Assembly (NCBI GenBank): GCA_040753795.1
Contig: JBFMDX010000005.1
Coordinates: 124,001-188,000, forward strand
Direction: 5' to 3'
DNA from: Thermodesulfobacteriota bacterium
GTDB lineage: Bacteria; Desulfobacterota; Desulfobacteria; Desulfobacterales; Desulfosudaceae
DNA: 64,000 nt
In this document: positions 25,861 to 34,664 of the stretch, piece by piece
Numbering within the stretch: the first letter of the stretch is position 1
Layout: every line of letters starts with the position of its first letter
The notes under the pieces: model-generated
What the model was told of the DNA's origin: nothing
Databases searched by the model: none
The model's input: the letters and a program-made list of their open reading frames with translations, nothing else
Translations under genes and position numbers: made by a program

Positions 25861-27465
25861 GTGGCAAAGACACCGACAGACAATAAAGGAAAAGATATCA
25901 GTATAATTCTTTTTTTATGCAACTGGAGCCCTCATTCCGCCTATCACGCGCTGCTGGATCAGGGCTACGCCATGCCGGCCCAGATGCGCATGATCCGCAT
26001 TCCCTGCACCGGTCGGATCACCAAGGCCCTGCTGTTCAAGGCCTTCGAGATGGGCGCCGACGGCGTGGCCCTGCTGGGCTGCAAGTCCGGCACCTGCCGT
26101 TACGGCTCCGGTACCGACGCCGCCACCAACAACACCGAGGACACGCGAAAAATCCTCGATCTGGCCGGGATCGGGCCAGAGCGCATGAAGATGGCGACCT
26201 TCTATCCGGATGAAACCGTGGCCCTGAAAGAGTTCCTGGAGACCTTCCGCGATGAAATCATCGCCCTGGGCAAAAGCCCGGTGGTCCCGTCCGGCGGCCT
26301 GCGGCTGGAAGACCGCACCGCCCTGCCCCCGTTCGCGGAGATTCTGACCCGCTACAATGCCTACGAGTGCCAGGACTGCGGCAAGTGCACCGCCTCCTGC
26401 CCCCTGGCCTTGAGCGGACGCCCCTTTTCCCCCCGGGCCCTGGTCGGGGCCATCATCGCGGGAGAGGCCGAAAAGGTCAACAACGACATCTGGGCCTGCC
26501 TGACCTGCGGCATCTGTTATGACCGCTGCCCTTCGGGCGTCAATTTTCCGGATTTCGTGCGGGACGTCCGCTGCGAGTTGATCGGCAGCGGCGAACGCCA
26601 TGCCACCCACGGCGGCTTCTTCCAGTCCCTGATGCGGGCCATGACCTCGCCGGACCTGCGAACCCGACGATGGGGAGGTCTGCCTGAAAGCGTTAAAACC
26701 GACCCGGATTCACCGATTCTCTTCTTCGGCGGCTGCGCCCCTTTTTTTGACGCTTTTTTCCGCAAGCACACCGGCGTGGGCACTACCGGCATCCTGGAGG
26801 ACAGCCTGCGGCTGCTGAACTTTTTCGACATCCGGCCAGCCGTTCTGGAACATGAACGCTGCTGCGGCCACGACCTGCTCTGGTCCGGGGACCGCGAGAA
26901 TTTCTTAAAGCTCGCCCGGCTCAATGTCGAAGCCATCCGGACCAGGAGGACGCAGGAAGTCATCACGGCCTGCCCGGAATGCTGGCGCACCCTGGCCGTG
27001 GATTATCCCGCCCACGGGATCGACATTGGTTTCAAGGTCACCCACCTGTACGAGATTCTGGCCGAAAAGATTGAAAACGGGGCATTTTCCTTCAAGCCCC
27101 TGGAGCGGCGCTTCACCTTCCAGGACTCCTGCCGCATGAACCGGTTTGAACAATTACGGGACCTGCCCCGGCGGCTGATCCAACGGATCGCGCCGGACGC
27201 TTTTGCCGAAATGAAAGACCACGGCGCTTCGTCCATCTGCTGCGGTAACTGCGCCTGGATCGGGTGCGACGCTTTCAGCAAGGCCATGCAGGTCAACCGC
27301 CTGGGCCAGGCCCATGCCTCCGGCGCGGAGCTTCTGGTGACGGCCTGCCCCAAATGCCAGGTTCACCTGCGCTGCGCCATGGAAGACCCCCTGCGGGGCG
27401 AAGAGCTGGAAATGGAGATGATGGACCTGACCGGGGTCATCGCGCGAACGTTGAAATGGGAATAA
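25861..27465 (+). CDS. MvhD-HdrC-HdrB fusion protein
   Basis: 534 residues from a GTG start with AAGGA seven bases upstream. Residues 1-135 resemble MvhD, the small iron-sulfur subunit that passes electrons to HdrA (FLCNWSPHSAY, then GCKSGTCRYGSG); the first motif keeps only one cysteine of the usual pair. An HdrC-like part has CQDCGKCTASCPLA and CLTCGICYDRCPSG. The C-terminal HdrB-like part has two CCG domains (HERCCGHDLLWSGD with CPECWRTL, and ICCGNCAWIGC with CPKCQVHL), which in HdrB bind the noncubane clusters that reduce disulfides. The disulfide or other acceptor here is unknown. Confidence 0.9.
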   Translation: MAKTPTDNKGKDISIILFLCNWSPHSAYHALLDQGYAMPAQMRMIRIPCTGRITKALLFKAFEMGADGVALLGCKSGTCRYGSGTDAATNNTEDTRKILDLAGIGPERMKMATFYPDETVALKEFLETFRDEIIALGKSPVVPSGGLRLEDRTALPPFAEILTRYNAYECQDCGKCTASCPLALSGRPFSPRALVGAIIAGEAEKVNNDIWACLTCGICYDRCPSGVNFPDFVRDVRCELIGSGERHATHGGFFQSLMRAMTSPDLRTRRWGGLPESVKTDPDSPILFFGGCAPFFDAFFRKHTGVGTTGILEDSLRLLNFFDIRPAVLEHERCCGHDLLWSGDRENFLKLARLNVEAIRTRRTQEVITACPECWRTLAVDYPAHGIDIGFKVTHLYEILAEKIENGAFSFKPLERRFTFQDSCRMNRFEQLRDLPRRLIQRIAPDAFAEMKDHGASSICCGNCAWIGCDAFSKAMQVNRLGQAHASGAELLVTACPKCQVHLRCAMEDPLRGEELEMEMMDLTGVIARTLKWE

Positions 27466-27537
27466 TTTCAGGCCGCCTTGATGTTGTTTTGAATGCTGTA
27501 AAAACAGAATCGATAAGGTCGAAAAACCGCATATATA

Positions 27538-27617
27538 TGTCATTTCGAGCGCAGCGAGAAATCTCGAAAAAATAATATTACAGAAAAACGAGATTGCTCG
27601 CTGCGCTCAAAATGACA
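27538..27617. repeat. 80-bp inverted-repeat element
   Basis: Two 29-base arms, beginning TGTCATTTCGAGCGCAGCG and ending with CGCTGCGCTCAAAATGACA, separated by 22 AT-rich bases. This is a widespread mobile-looking intergenic palindrome in many environmental bacteria. It sits in the 197-base gap before the selenoprotein hdrA gene. Confidence 0.8.
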
Positions 27618-27689
27618 AATCGACCGACCTCGATCTTACGATTGCATCAGAATTGAAGAAGAGTGAAAACACCTGAAAAGGAACTCAAT

Positions 27690-30110
27690 ATGAAAGAAGA
27701 AAAAACAGCGCCCGTCGTCGTGTCAAAGGACCAGCCGCGGATCGGGGTTTATGTCTGCCGCTGCGGACTGAACATCGCCCAGACCGTGGACTGCGCCGGC
27801 GTGGCCAGAACAGCCGCGGGCCTTGACGGCGTCCGCGTGGCCAAGGAAATCACTTATGCCTGCTCCGAGCCCGGCCAGGCGGAGATCGTCGAGGACATCC
27901 GGGACAACAACCTGAACCGCATCGTGGTGGCCTCCTGCTCGCCGCGCCTGCACGAGCCCACCTTCCGGCAGATGTTGAAGAAAGCGGGCTTGAACCCCTA
28001 CCTGCTGGAAATGGCCAACCTGCGCGAGCAGTGCAGCTGGGTACATATGAAGCAGCCGGCCGAAGCCACGGCCAAGGCCGAAGACCTGGTCCGCATGGCC
28101 GTGGCCCGGGCGAGCCGCCTGTGGTCCCTGACCGAGGAAGTGCTGCCCATGACCAAGCGAACCCTGGTGGTCGGCGGCGGCGTGGCCGGCATCCAGGCCG
28201 CCCTGGACCTGGCCGACAACGGCTACGAGGTCTTCCTGGTGGAAAAGAACCCGTCTATCGGCGGGATGATGGCCCAGCTGGACAAGACCTTCCCCACCAT
28301 GGACTGCTCCATCTGAATACTGGGGCCGAAAATGGCGGATGTCGGTCGACATCCCAACATCACGCTGCTGACCGCAAGTGAAGTAATCGACGTCAAAGGT
28401 TACGTCGGTAATTTTGATGTGCGCATCCGGAAAAAATCCAAATTCGTCATCGAAAAGGAGTGTACCGCCTGCGGCGACTGCGCCAAGGCCTGCCCGGTGG
28501 TCTATCCCGATGAGTTCAACGCCGGTTTGGGCTCCCGCAAGGCCATTTACATCCCCTTCCCCCAGGCGGTGCCGGCCTCGTACCTGATCAACATGCAGGA
28601 GTGCCTGGGCCACGGCTGTACCCGCTGCGCCGATGCCTGCGAGAAGCACTGCATCGATTTTCACCTGTCCGACGAGGAGATCAACGTGCGCGTGGGCACC
28701 ATCGTCGTGGCCACGGGCATGGAGTCGTATGATCCGCGGGAAATGGACGAATACGGCTACACCCGCTTTAACAACATCGTCACCAGCGTCGAGTTCGAGC
28801 GCCTGGTCAACGCCGGCGGCCCGACCAAAGGAACCCTGGTGCGCCCGGGCGACCGCAAGCATCCCAGATCCGTGGGCTTTATCCAGTGCGTCGGATCACG
28901 CTCCCGGCGCAAGGGCGGCGTTTACTGTTCCAACATCTGCTGCATGAACACCATCAAGAGCACCCTGGTGTTAAAGGAGCACGATCCGGATATCGACATT
29001 ACCGTTTTTTATATCGACATCCGCGCCTTCGGCAAAGGCTTCGAGGATCTCTACAACCGGAGCCGCGCCCTGGGCGTGCGCTATGTCCGGGGGCTGCCCG
29101 GCAACGTCGAAGAGACCGCCGACGGCGGCCTGCGAGTGGCCGTGGAGAACACCGCCAGCGGCAAAATCGAATTTCATGATCTGGACATGCTGGTGCTGGC
29201 CGTGGGCATGCAGCCCACGGCGGGCGCCCGCAAGCTCCAGGAGATGCTGGGCCTGCAGCTCACGCCCGACGGTTTCTTTCTGGAGGCCCATCCCAAGCTC
29301 CAGCCGGTGGACGCCGCCACCCGGGGCATCTTCTACGCCGGGTGCGCCGAAGGTCCCAAGGATATCAAGGAGAGCGTCACCCAGGCCTCGGCGGCCGCGG
29401 GCCGGGCCATCCGGCTCATGCACCGGGGCGTAATCCTGTCCGAACCCATCACCTCGGAGGTCGTCGCCGAGCACTGCAAGTGCTGCGGCAAATGCGCCGA
29501 AGTCTGCCCCTATAATGCCATTACGGTGGACGTGAAGAAGAAGATCCCGGCCGTGGTCAACAAGGCGGCCTGCGCCGGCTGCGGCACCTGCGCCGCCGAG
29601 TGCGTTTTCGGGGCCATTGTCATGAACCACTTCACCGACGAGCAGATATTAAGCCAGAGCGACGCCCTGCTGGCCGACAACCCGGCCGACAAAATCCTGA
29701 CCTTTGCCTGCAACTGGTGCTCTTATGCCGGGGCCGACTATGCCGGCGTCTCCCGGCTCCAGTACCCGCCCAACGCCCGCCTCATCCGGACCATGTGCTC
29801 CGGCCGGGTGGACGAGAAGTTCGTCTGGCACGCCTTTGCCAAGGGCGCGCCGGTGGTGCTGATTTCCGGGTGCCACATCGGCGACTGCCATTACATCAAC
29901 GCCAACCACTGGACGGAAAAGCGGGTGGAGAAGATGCACCGCAAGATGGAGAAACTCGGCCTCCGGCCGGAACGGCTCCAGCTGGAATGGATCAGCGCCG
30001 CCGAAGGCGTGCGCTTCGCCAACGTCATGCAGAAGATGGAAGAGATCCGCCGGTCCGTGACGCCTGACGAGATCGCTGACACCATCCGCATCATCAGCGC
30101 CCGGGAGTAA
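27690..30110 (+). CDS. hdrA: Selenocysteine-containing HdrA with C-terminal MvhD domain
   Basis: 806 residues if the in-frame TGA at 28314-28316 is read as selenocysteine 209. The upstream 27690-28313 and downstream 28317-30110 parts share one frame and join without loss into a normal HdrA: YVCRCGLNIAQTVDC, FAD site VVGGGVAGIQAALDLA at 161, then TMDCSI-Sec-ILGPKMADVGRHPNI where other HdrA proteins have a cysteine. Later come CTACGDCAKACP (258), CKCCGKCAEVCPYNA (596), CAGCGTCAAECVFGA (628) and an MvhD domain with ACNWCSYAGADY and SGCHIGDCHY to the end. A SECIS-like hairpin follows the TGA. AAGGA seven bases before the ATG at 27690 decides the start. HdrA selenoproteins are known in methanogens and some deltaproteobacteria. 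Confidence 0.9.
28314..28354 (+). promoter_or_regulatory. Sec UGA codon with SECIS-like hairpin
   Basis: TGA at 28314-28316, then 20 bases, then a perfect 7-bp stem GGATGTC / GACATCC (28337-28343 with 28348-28354) closed by the loop GGTC. Bacterial SECIS elements have an apical loop carrying a G among its first bases at roughly this distance from the UGA, so both geometry and loop fit. Confidence 0.75.
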
Positions 30111-30174
30111 CGGCCGGCCGGCAGATCAAATGTTTTTAAACTGGCCGGGAATGATGCCCGAATTATCTCGTCTC

Positions 30175-30214
30175 AAAAAGGATGCCCCCCTGCCGGGAGG
30201 CGTCCTTTTCTTTT
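30175..30214 (+). terminator. Rho-independent terminator after the Hdr cluster
   Basis: AAAAAGGATGCC ... GGCGTCCTTTTC: a GC-rich stem with a short loop followed by CTTTTCTTTT, 65 bases after the hdrA stop. It ends the kor-hdr transcription unit. Confidence 0.75.
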
Positions 30215-30297
30215 CTGTCGCTCCTTACAGAAATCGGTCCAAAAGGTAACTTTAAGAGGTGGCCACCACTCATCAACATAGGGTGGCCTGGAAAATA

Positions 30298-30326
30298 TTG
30301 ACACACATGGCCGGTCTTGCTAAGAA
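30298..30326 (+). promoter_or_regulatory. TTGACACAC-type promoter 1
   Basis: TTGACA, 17-base spacer, TAAGAA. One of five sites in the window sharing TTGACACAC and a following CTTGCTA-like segment. It would start transcription about 65 bases before the DUF1254 lipoprotein gene. Confidence 0.55.
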
Positions 30327-30398
30327 TGATGGCAATAAAAGCAAGTTTTTATCCTTATCCTTTTGGCATTCAATCCGATTTCTAAGAAAGATCTAATA

Positions 30399-32504
30399 AT
30401 GAAAACTAATTTCTTCTTCCTCTTTCTTTTTCTCGTTCTCGTGCTGATCTTGGGGGCTTGCGATGGATCGCACAACCACACCAATTTTGACTCCTGCGCG
30501 GAACTCGAGCGCTGGGCCACATCTGACTTGTGCTCATCGTTCGATCCTCAAGCGCTGGCGAATCACCTCCGCACAGAAGATGCGGAGTGGCCTGACATCC
30601 CGGCGTCAATCACTTCGGATATCGACCTGACCGAGGACGACGAGGCTTTCCTCAAGCTTGCGGTGGAAGCTTACGTCTGGGGCTACTCGCCGATGACCAT
30701 CTACCGGCTGGAGCAGGAGAAGATCAATAGCCAGGCGCCCCAGAACCACTTCTACCATCCCACCCACCTGGCTTACTGGCAGCCCCCGTCGCCGGTGTCC
30801 GCGCCCAACATGGACGTGCTCTATAGCAGCGCCTTCCTCGACCTGTCCCAGGGACCGCTCGTCTTGACGATGCCGCCCGTGGAAGGCTACTACGTGGTAC
30901 AGCTCGACGATGCATACGGCAACTCCCAGGCCTCGCTGGGAAGCCGCACGCGGCCGGGCGGTGCGGCCGATTCGTACTTGATCGTCGGGCCGTCGGACCC
31001 GGCCTACACCGACCCCGGCAGCTACCTGAGTCATGGGTTCGACCAGCAGCACGTGCTCCCGGTGGATACGGAACACGCCTGGCTCATCGTCCGAATCCCC
31101 ATAAATCCATACGCAGAACCCGGCTCGCCGCGCTCCCTCACGGAAAGCGCCAGCTACAAGGCCAATACCGCTTTCGACCTGACGCCACTTCTGAACCCGC
31201 AACCGGTCACGCCCATGGACCCGGAGGTGTCGAAGAAGTTCAAGGAGCCGCCCTCCGACGCCATGACCTTTTTCACCTGGCTGGGGATGGCCGTAAAAGG
31301 CAGCCCCCTCCCCACGCAGGCGGCCTTCAGCTCCGAGACGTTCCCGCCCTACCTGATGAGTCCCAGCGCCTCGGTAAGTGAGGATCAGCTGGCGCTGTTC
31401 GATTCGTTCCAGCTCCTCGGGCTGGACGCCCTTGGCTTCCACCCGGAGCGTCTCAACTGCCGCCAGAGGGCCCTGCTGGAGGCCGGAATGGTCATCGGGG
31501 ACTGCATCCTCAAAGCGGGACAGGGTTTCATCACCGTCGGGCCGCCCGACCAGAACTACTGGCACGTCATGGGCACCTCCAACATCGGCAAGTACCCCAA
31601 CACGCCAAGCGGCTGGACGGTACGTTCCATCGCGGCCTACGAGGGCGGCATCGCCAGCCTGGCGCCGGACGGCACCTACCCCACCACGGCCCACGACGGC
31701 CAGGGCGCCCGCGTGAGGGGCGGCCGGGCTTACACCATCACCTTCGATGCGGACAACCTGCCGCCCGTGAACGCGGGCGGCTTCTGGAGCCTGACGATTT
31801 ACTCCGACAACAGCGCCAGCGGCGTGCAGACGAACCTCCCCGCGGTCTCGTCCGCGGCCGTCCTCAACACGGCCTACTCGCAGCTACCCGACGACGCTAC
31901 CTCAGTAGTGGACACGACGCATTTCTCCAATCCCGATTACCAGGAGGACGACACCGTCTATTTCGCTGTATCCGGCGGCGGGATCGACGCGGAGAGCCCG
32001 TACTTCGTTTTTAATGCAAACGACGAGGGCTTCCAGCTGAGTCGCGGCCCCTGGACGCCTGATCACAGCGGCATGACGGCGATCACCGTGGATCCGTCCC
32101 TCATCGGACAGACCCTGATGACGGGGCTCGTCATCCCCGTTCATTCCCTGGGTTCGCAGCAGTTGCCGGACGCCCCGCCGGGGCTCCGAGGCACCCAGCT
32201 GGCCTTCGAGACGGACGACAACGGAAACAGCATCCTGCGCCTCTACCTCCAGGACACGCCGCCAGCAATCCGCAGCAACTGGCTGCCCATCCCGGACAGC
32301 GGGAGCACGTTCCAGGTTATGGCCCGCCTCTATAACCCCACGGCTGCAACCGAGCAGAGCGGTGGTGCCTCCATCCTGTCCAGCACCACTATTCCTCTGA
32401 CGACAGACGACCCCGATCTGGCGAAGCAATATCCTCAGGAGCCGGTCAATGATTCGAATCGATACGGCACCTTCGTACTCCCGCCGATCGTGCCGATCGA
32501 ATAA
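30399..32504 (+). CDS. DUF1254/DUF1214 domain lipoprotein
   Basis: 701 residues from the ATG at 30399, which begins a lipoprotein signal (FFFLFLFLVLVLILGAC-D, lipobox LGAC). DUF1254 features follow: AYVWGYSPMTIYRLEQ, PNMDVLYSSAFLDLSQGP and GYYVVQLDDAYGN; the C-terminal DUF1214-like part has WSLTIYSDN and YLQDTPP. Typical DUF1254-DUF1214 proteins are shorter, so extra loops are present. The family is of unknown activity and often predicted secreted. A second copy of part of hdrA just downstream and its own promoter suggest it arrived separately from the hdr cluster. Confidence 0.85.
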   Translation: MKTNFFFLFLFLVLVLILGACDGSHNHTNFDSCAELERWATSDLCSSFDPQALANHLRTEDAEWPDIPASITSDIDLTEDDEAFLKLAVEAYVWGYSPMTIYRLEQEKINSQAPQNHFYHPTHLAYWQPPSPVSAPNMDVLYSSAFLDLSQGPLVLTMPPVEGYYVVQLDDAYGNSQASLGSRTRPGGAADSYLIVGPSDPAYTDPGSYLSHGFDQQHVLPVDTEHAWLIVRIPINPYAEPGSPRSLTESASYKANTAFDLTPLLNPQPVTPMDPEVSKKFKEPPSDAMTFFTWLGMAVKGSPLPTQAAFSSETFPPYLMSPSASVSEDQLALFDSFQLLGLDALGFHPERLNCRQRALLEAGMVIGDCILKAGQGFITVGPPDQNYWHVMGTSNIGKYPNTPSGWTVRSIAAYEGGIASLAPDGTYPTTAHDGQGARVRGGRAYTITFDADNLPPVNAGGFWSLTIYSDNSASGVQTNLPAVSSAAVLNTAYSQLPDDATSVVDTTHFSNPDYQEDDTVYFAVSGGGIDAESPYFVFNANDEGFQLSRGPWTPDHSGMTAITVDPSLIGQTLMTGLVIPVHSLGSQQLPDAPPGLRGTQLAFETDDNGNSILRLYLQDTPPAIRSNWLPIPDSGSTFQVMARLYNPTAATEQSGGASILSSTTIPLTTDDPDLAKQYPQEPVNDSNRYGTFVLPPIVPIE

Positions 32505-32571
32505 GACAGCAGGAATTCTGGTATAGTCGAAATTCCGGACACCAAGGTGCTCCGAAAAGAAATGGGGTTAC

Positions 32572-32708
32572 CTCCGGCCGGGTAGACGAAAAGTTCGTCT
32601 GGCACGCCTTTGCCAAGGGCGCGCCGGTGGTGCTGATTTCCGGGTGCCACATCGGCGACTGCCATTACACTGACGCCAACCACTGGACGGAAAAGCGGGT
32701 GGAGAAGA
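32572..32708 (+). pseudogene. Duplicated 3' fragment of hdrA (MvhD domain)
   Basis: 137 bases aligning without gaps to 29798-29934 in the selenoprotein hdrA, with five mismatches by eye. It still encodes SGRVDEKFVWHAFAKG and SGCHIGDCHY but has no start, no 5' part and runs out of frame context after KRVEKK. It is a gene remnant left by duplication or recombination around the DUF1254 gene. Confidence 0.9.
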
Positions 32709-32727
32709 AGGTTTGCCGGCGATAGCT

Positions 32728-33939
32728 TCATGCCCCTTTCCAGTTTCGCCCCTTCATGATCTCCTCTTTAATGATTTCAGCAATAATTTGAACGGCACTG
32801 CTTATCGGTTCCTCTTTATTCATTGTAAAATTCAACCGCATGGTTTCAAGGCCATCGCCCTTGTGGGAAAAAAAGAACCTGCCGGGCACAAAAGCCGCTT
32901 TCCTTGCCACCGATTTCCGGTACACGTTTTCCATGTCCAGTCCTTGGGGGCCCCGGCACCAGACAAACATGCCGCCGTCAGGCCTTGACCACTCGAATTC
33001 CTCGGGGAAACAGTCGTCAAGTGCTGCCAGCATGGCCCCCAGTCTCGGCCGGTATAAATTAATGATGTTCGGCAGATGCTTTTTCAGGAAGCCGCCGTTG
33101 AGATATTCCGCGGCCAGCGCCTGATTGAAGGTGCTGGAATGCAGATCAATCCCCTGTTTCATGATGACCAGCCATTTTCTTAAACGTTCAGGCGCCACGC
33201 AGAAACCGATGCGGAGACCCGGCGCAAAAATCTTGGAGAACGTGCCGATATAGACGACATGTTCCGGAGCCAATGTCTTTATCGGCGGGATCGAATCTCC
33301 CCGATACCGCAGGGCGCTGTATGGGTCGTCTTCAATGAGAATCCGGTTATATTTTCTGACGATGGATGCGATTTCCTTCCGCCTGGCGTTGGGGATGGTC
33401 CTCCCTGACGGGTTCTGGAACGTCGGAATCAGGTAGATAAACTTCACTTGCTCTCTCTGCAGGACCGCTTCGAGGGCGTCGGGGACAAGCCCGTCGTCAT
33501 CGGTATCCATACGGATATATTCCGGCTCATAGGGAGTGAATGCCTGGAGCGCGCCCACATAGGTCGGCGCTTCGATCGCGATTTTATCTCCCTTGGTGAT
33601 CAACGCCATGCCAATGGCGTCCAGAACGCCCTGTGATCCGGTGGAAATAAGAATCTCATCCGATGCGGCATCAATACCGTTCTCCCGGAGGTGGGTTGAA
33701 AGCGCTTCACGAAGAGGCGGAAACCCCTCCGTCGGATCATACTGAAAAGCCCGGGTGGCATACTTTTCGATGACCATCAACGTCAACTCACGGATAATCT
33801 CCATGGGGAAACTCTCCGGGGCCGGGTTTCCGCCCGCGAGGGAGATCATCCCCGGCTGCGAACCGACCTTCAACATTTCTCTTATCGCATTGGTCCCCAT
33901 CCGCTTTGTTCTGTCGGCAAGCAAACTGTCGATCATCAT
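32728..33939 (-). CDS. PLP-dependent aminotransferase, class I (2-aminoadipate/LysN-like)
   Basis: 403 residues. Fold-type I aminotransferase motifs: MISLAGGNPAPESFP, STGSQGVLDAIGMALI, YLIPTFQNPSGRTIPNARR, ILIEDDPYSALRY and the PLP lysine in YIGTFSKIFAPGLRIGF. The GG-x-P-x-x-x-P start and PEYIRMDTDDDGLVP segment are typical of the LysN / aromatic-aminotransferase MocR-related subgroup; the amino donor cannot be read from sequence. AAAGGA seven bases before the first of two ATG codons (33939) decides the start. It is preceded on its strand by a strong terminator hairpin. Confidence 0.9.
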   Translation of the reverse strand: MMIDSLLADRTKRMGTNAIREMLKVGSQPGMISLAGGNPAPESFPMEIIRELTLMVIEKYATRAFQYDPTEGFPPLREALSTHLRENGIDAASDEILISTGSQGVLDAIGMALITKGDKIAIEAPTYVGALQAFTPYEPEYIRMDTDDDGLVPDALEAVLQREQVKFIYLIPTFQNPSGRTIPNARRKEIASIVRKYNRILIEDDPYSALRYRGDSIPPIKTLAPEHVVYIGTFSKIFAPGLRIGFCVAPERLRKWLVIMKQGIDLHSSTFNQALAAEYLNGGFLKKHLPNIINLYRPRLGAMLAALDDCFPEEFEWSRPDGGMFVWCRGPQGLDMENVYRKSVARKAAFVPGRFFFSHKGDGLETMRLNFTMNKEEPISSAVQIIAEIIKEEIMKGRNWKGA

Positions 33940-34013
33940 TGGTTGGTCCTTTCTGTTTTTCCGTAATACCCGCGATCTCTCTTTTCGCGCATCCATGTTT
34001 TCCCGGCCACAAA

Positions 34014-34053
34014 ATAAAAAACCCCCTCCGGCCTTACGCCGGAGGGGGTTTTT
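34014..34053. terminator. Bidirectional terminator / attenuator-like hairpin upstream of the aminotransferase
   Basis: A perfect 13-bp stem AACCCCCTCCGGC / GCCGGAGGGGGTT with a 5-base loop, flanked by A-runs and T-runs, so it can terminate in either direction. On the minus strand it lies 75 bases before the aminotransferase start and just after a short reading frame, the layout of an attenuator. Confidence 0.8.
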
Positions 34054-34072
34054 GCTGACTGTATATGTTAGG

Positions 34073-34186
34073 TTAAGTCATTCCACTCGACGCCAGGCCA
34101 TGAAAAGGGGCCGCTGCCGCAGCCGCGGTAGCGGCGATAATGGCAACCCGTACGATTCCTTTTCTGCCCGCGTTGAATGGATTCAC
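34073..34186 (-). CDS. Possible short leader or small hydrophobic peptide
   Basis: 37 codons from a GTG at 34186 (AGGG about ten bases upstream) to TAA at 34073: basic start (NPFNAGRKG), a hydrophobic run IVRVAIIAATAAAAAPF, then a short tail. The terminator hairpin begins 20 bases after the stop. It may be a leader peptide, a small membrane protein or chance; there is no run of a single regulatory codon apart from alanine. Confidence 0.25.
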   Translation of the reverse strand: MNPFNAGRKGIVRVAIIAATAAAAAAPFHGLASSGMT

Positions 34187-34664
34187 AAAAACATTCCCTT
34201 TGCTGATTGTGTTAACAATTATTTCTTTTAGATTTAAGTAAAAATTATGGGGTTGTCAATCTTTTCTTCCAAAATAACGGGGACACCATACTTAACTCCC
34301 TGAATCAGTGCCATTGTGCTGCCCCATGTGCCACAATAATTGTCTGTTTTTCTGTAAACCCGAATGCCTGGAATGTCTCTCCGGCTGCCCTGCCCTTCTG
34401 ACCGTGTCCCCCGCATTACGCCTGAAAGCCCTGTCAACATAGGCCGGCTACAAAAACATTGACACACACGGAACCCTTACTATAGATAATGGCCGACAAT
34501 ACAAGTTCTTATTTTTATCCTTGGAAAAACGCTCACAATTGCCAGGGGCGATCTTCTTTTCGACAGGGGAATCACCACAGAAACGGCCTGGCGGAGGGTC
34601 TTGCTTCGATCTCCTTACTTCATGTGGGTTAACCGTCGGTATGGTCCTCGGAGGCGGATGGTTC
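34187..34664. other. Intergenic region upstream of the GH17 lipoprotein
   Basis: About 480 bases without a supported gene. A 77-codon minus-strand frame (34234-34467) has no ribosome binding site and overlaps a promoter, so it was not accepted. The promoter at 34459 gives a leader of about 170 bases before the lipoprotein gene; the leader has no motif I recognise. Confidence 0.5.
34459..34486 (+). promoter_or_regulatory. TTGACACAC-type promoter 2
   Basis: TTGACA, 16-base spacer, TATAGA followed by TAAT. Shares TTGACACAC, a CTTACTATAGATAATG block and a downstream CCGA with the site at 46042. Confidence 0.6.

Noticed and set aside
28314-28316. Nonsense mutation splitting hdrA into two genes
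   Set aside because: Frame is unbroken, the position is a conserved cysteine site and a SECIS-like hairpin follows; selenocysteine is more likely.
34234-34467. 77-codon minus-strand gene
   Set aside because: Start lies in a plus-strand promoter, no ribosome binding site, odd composition.
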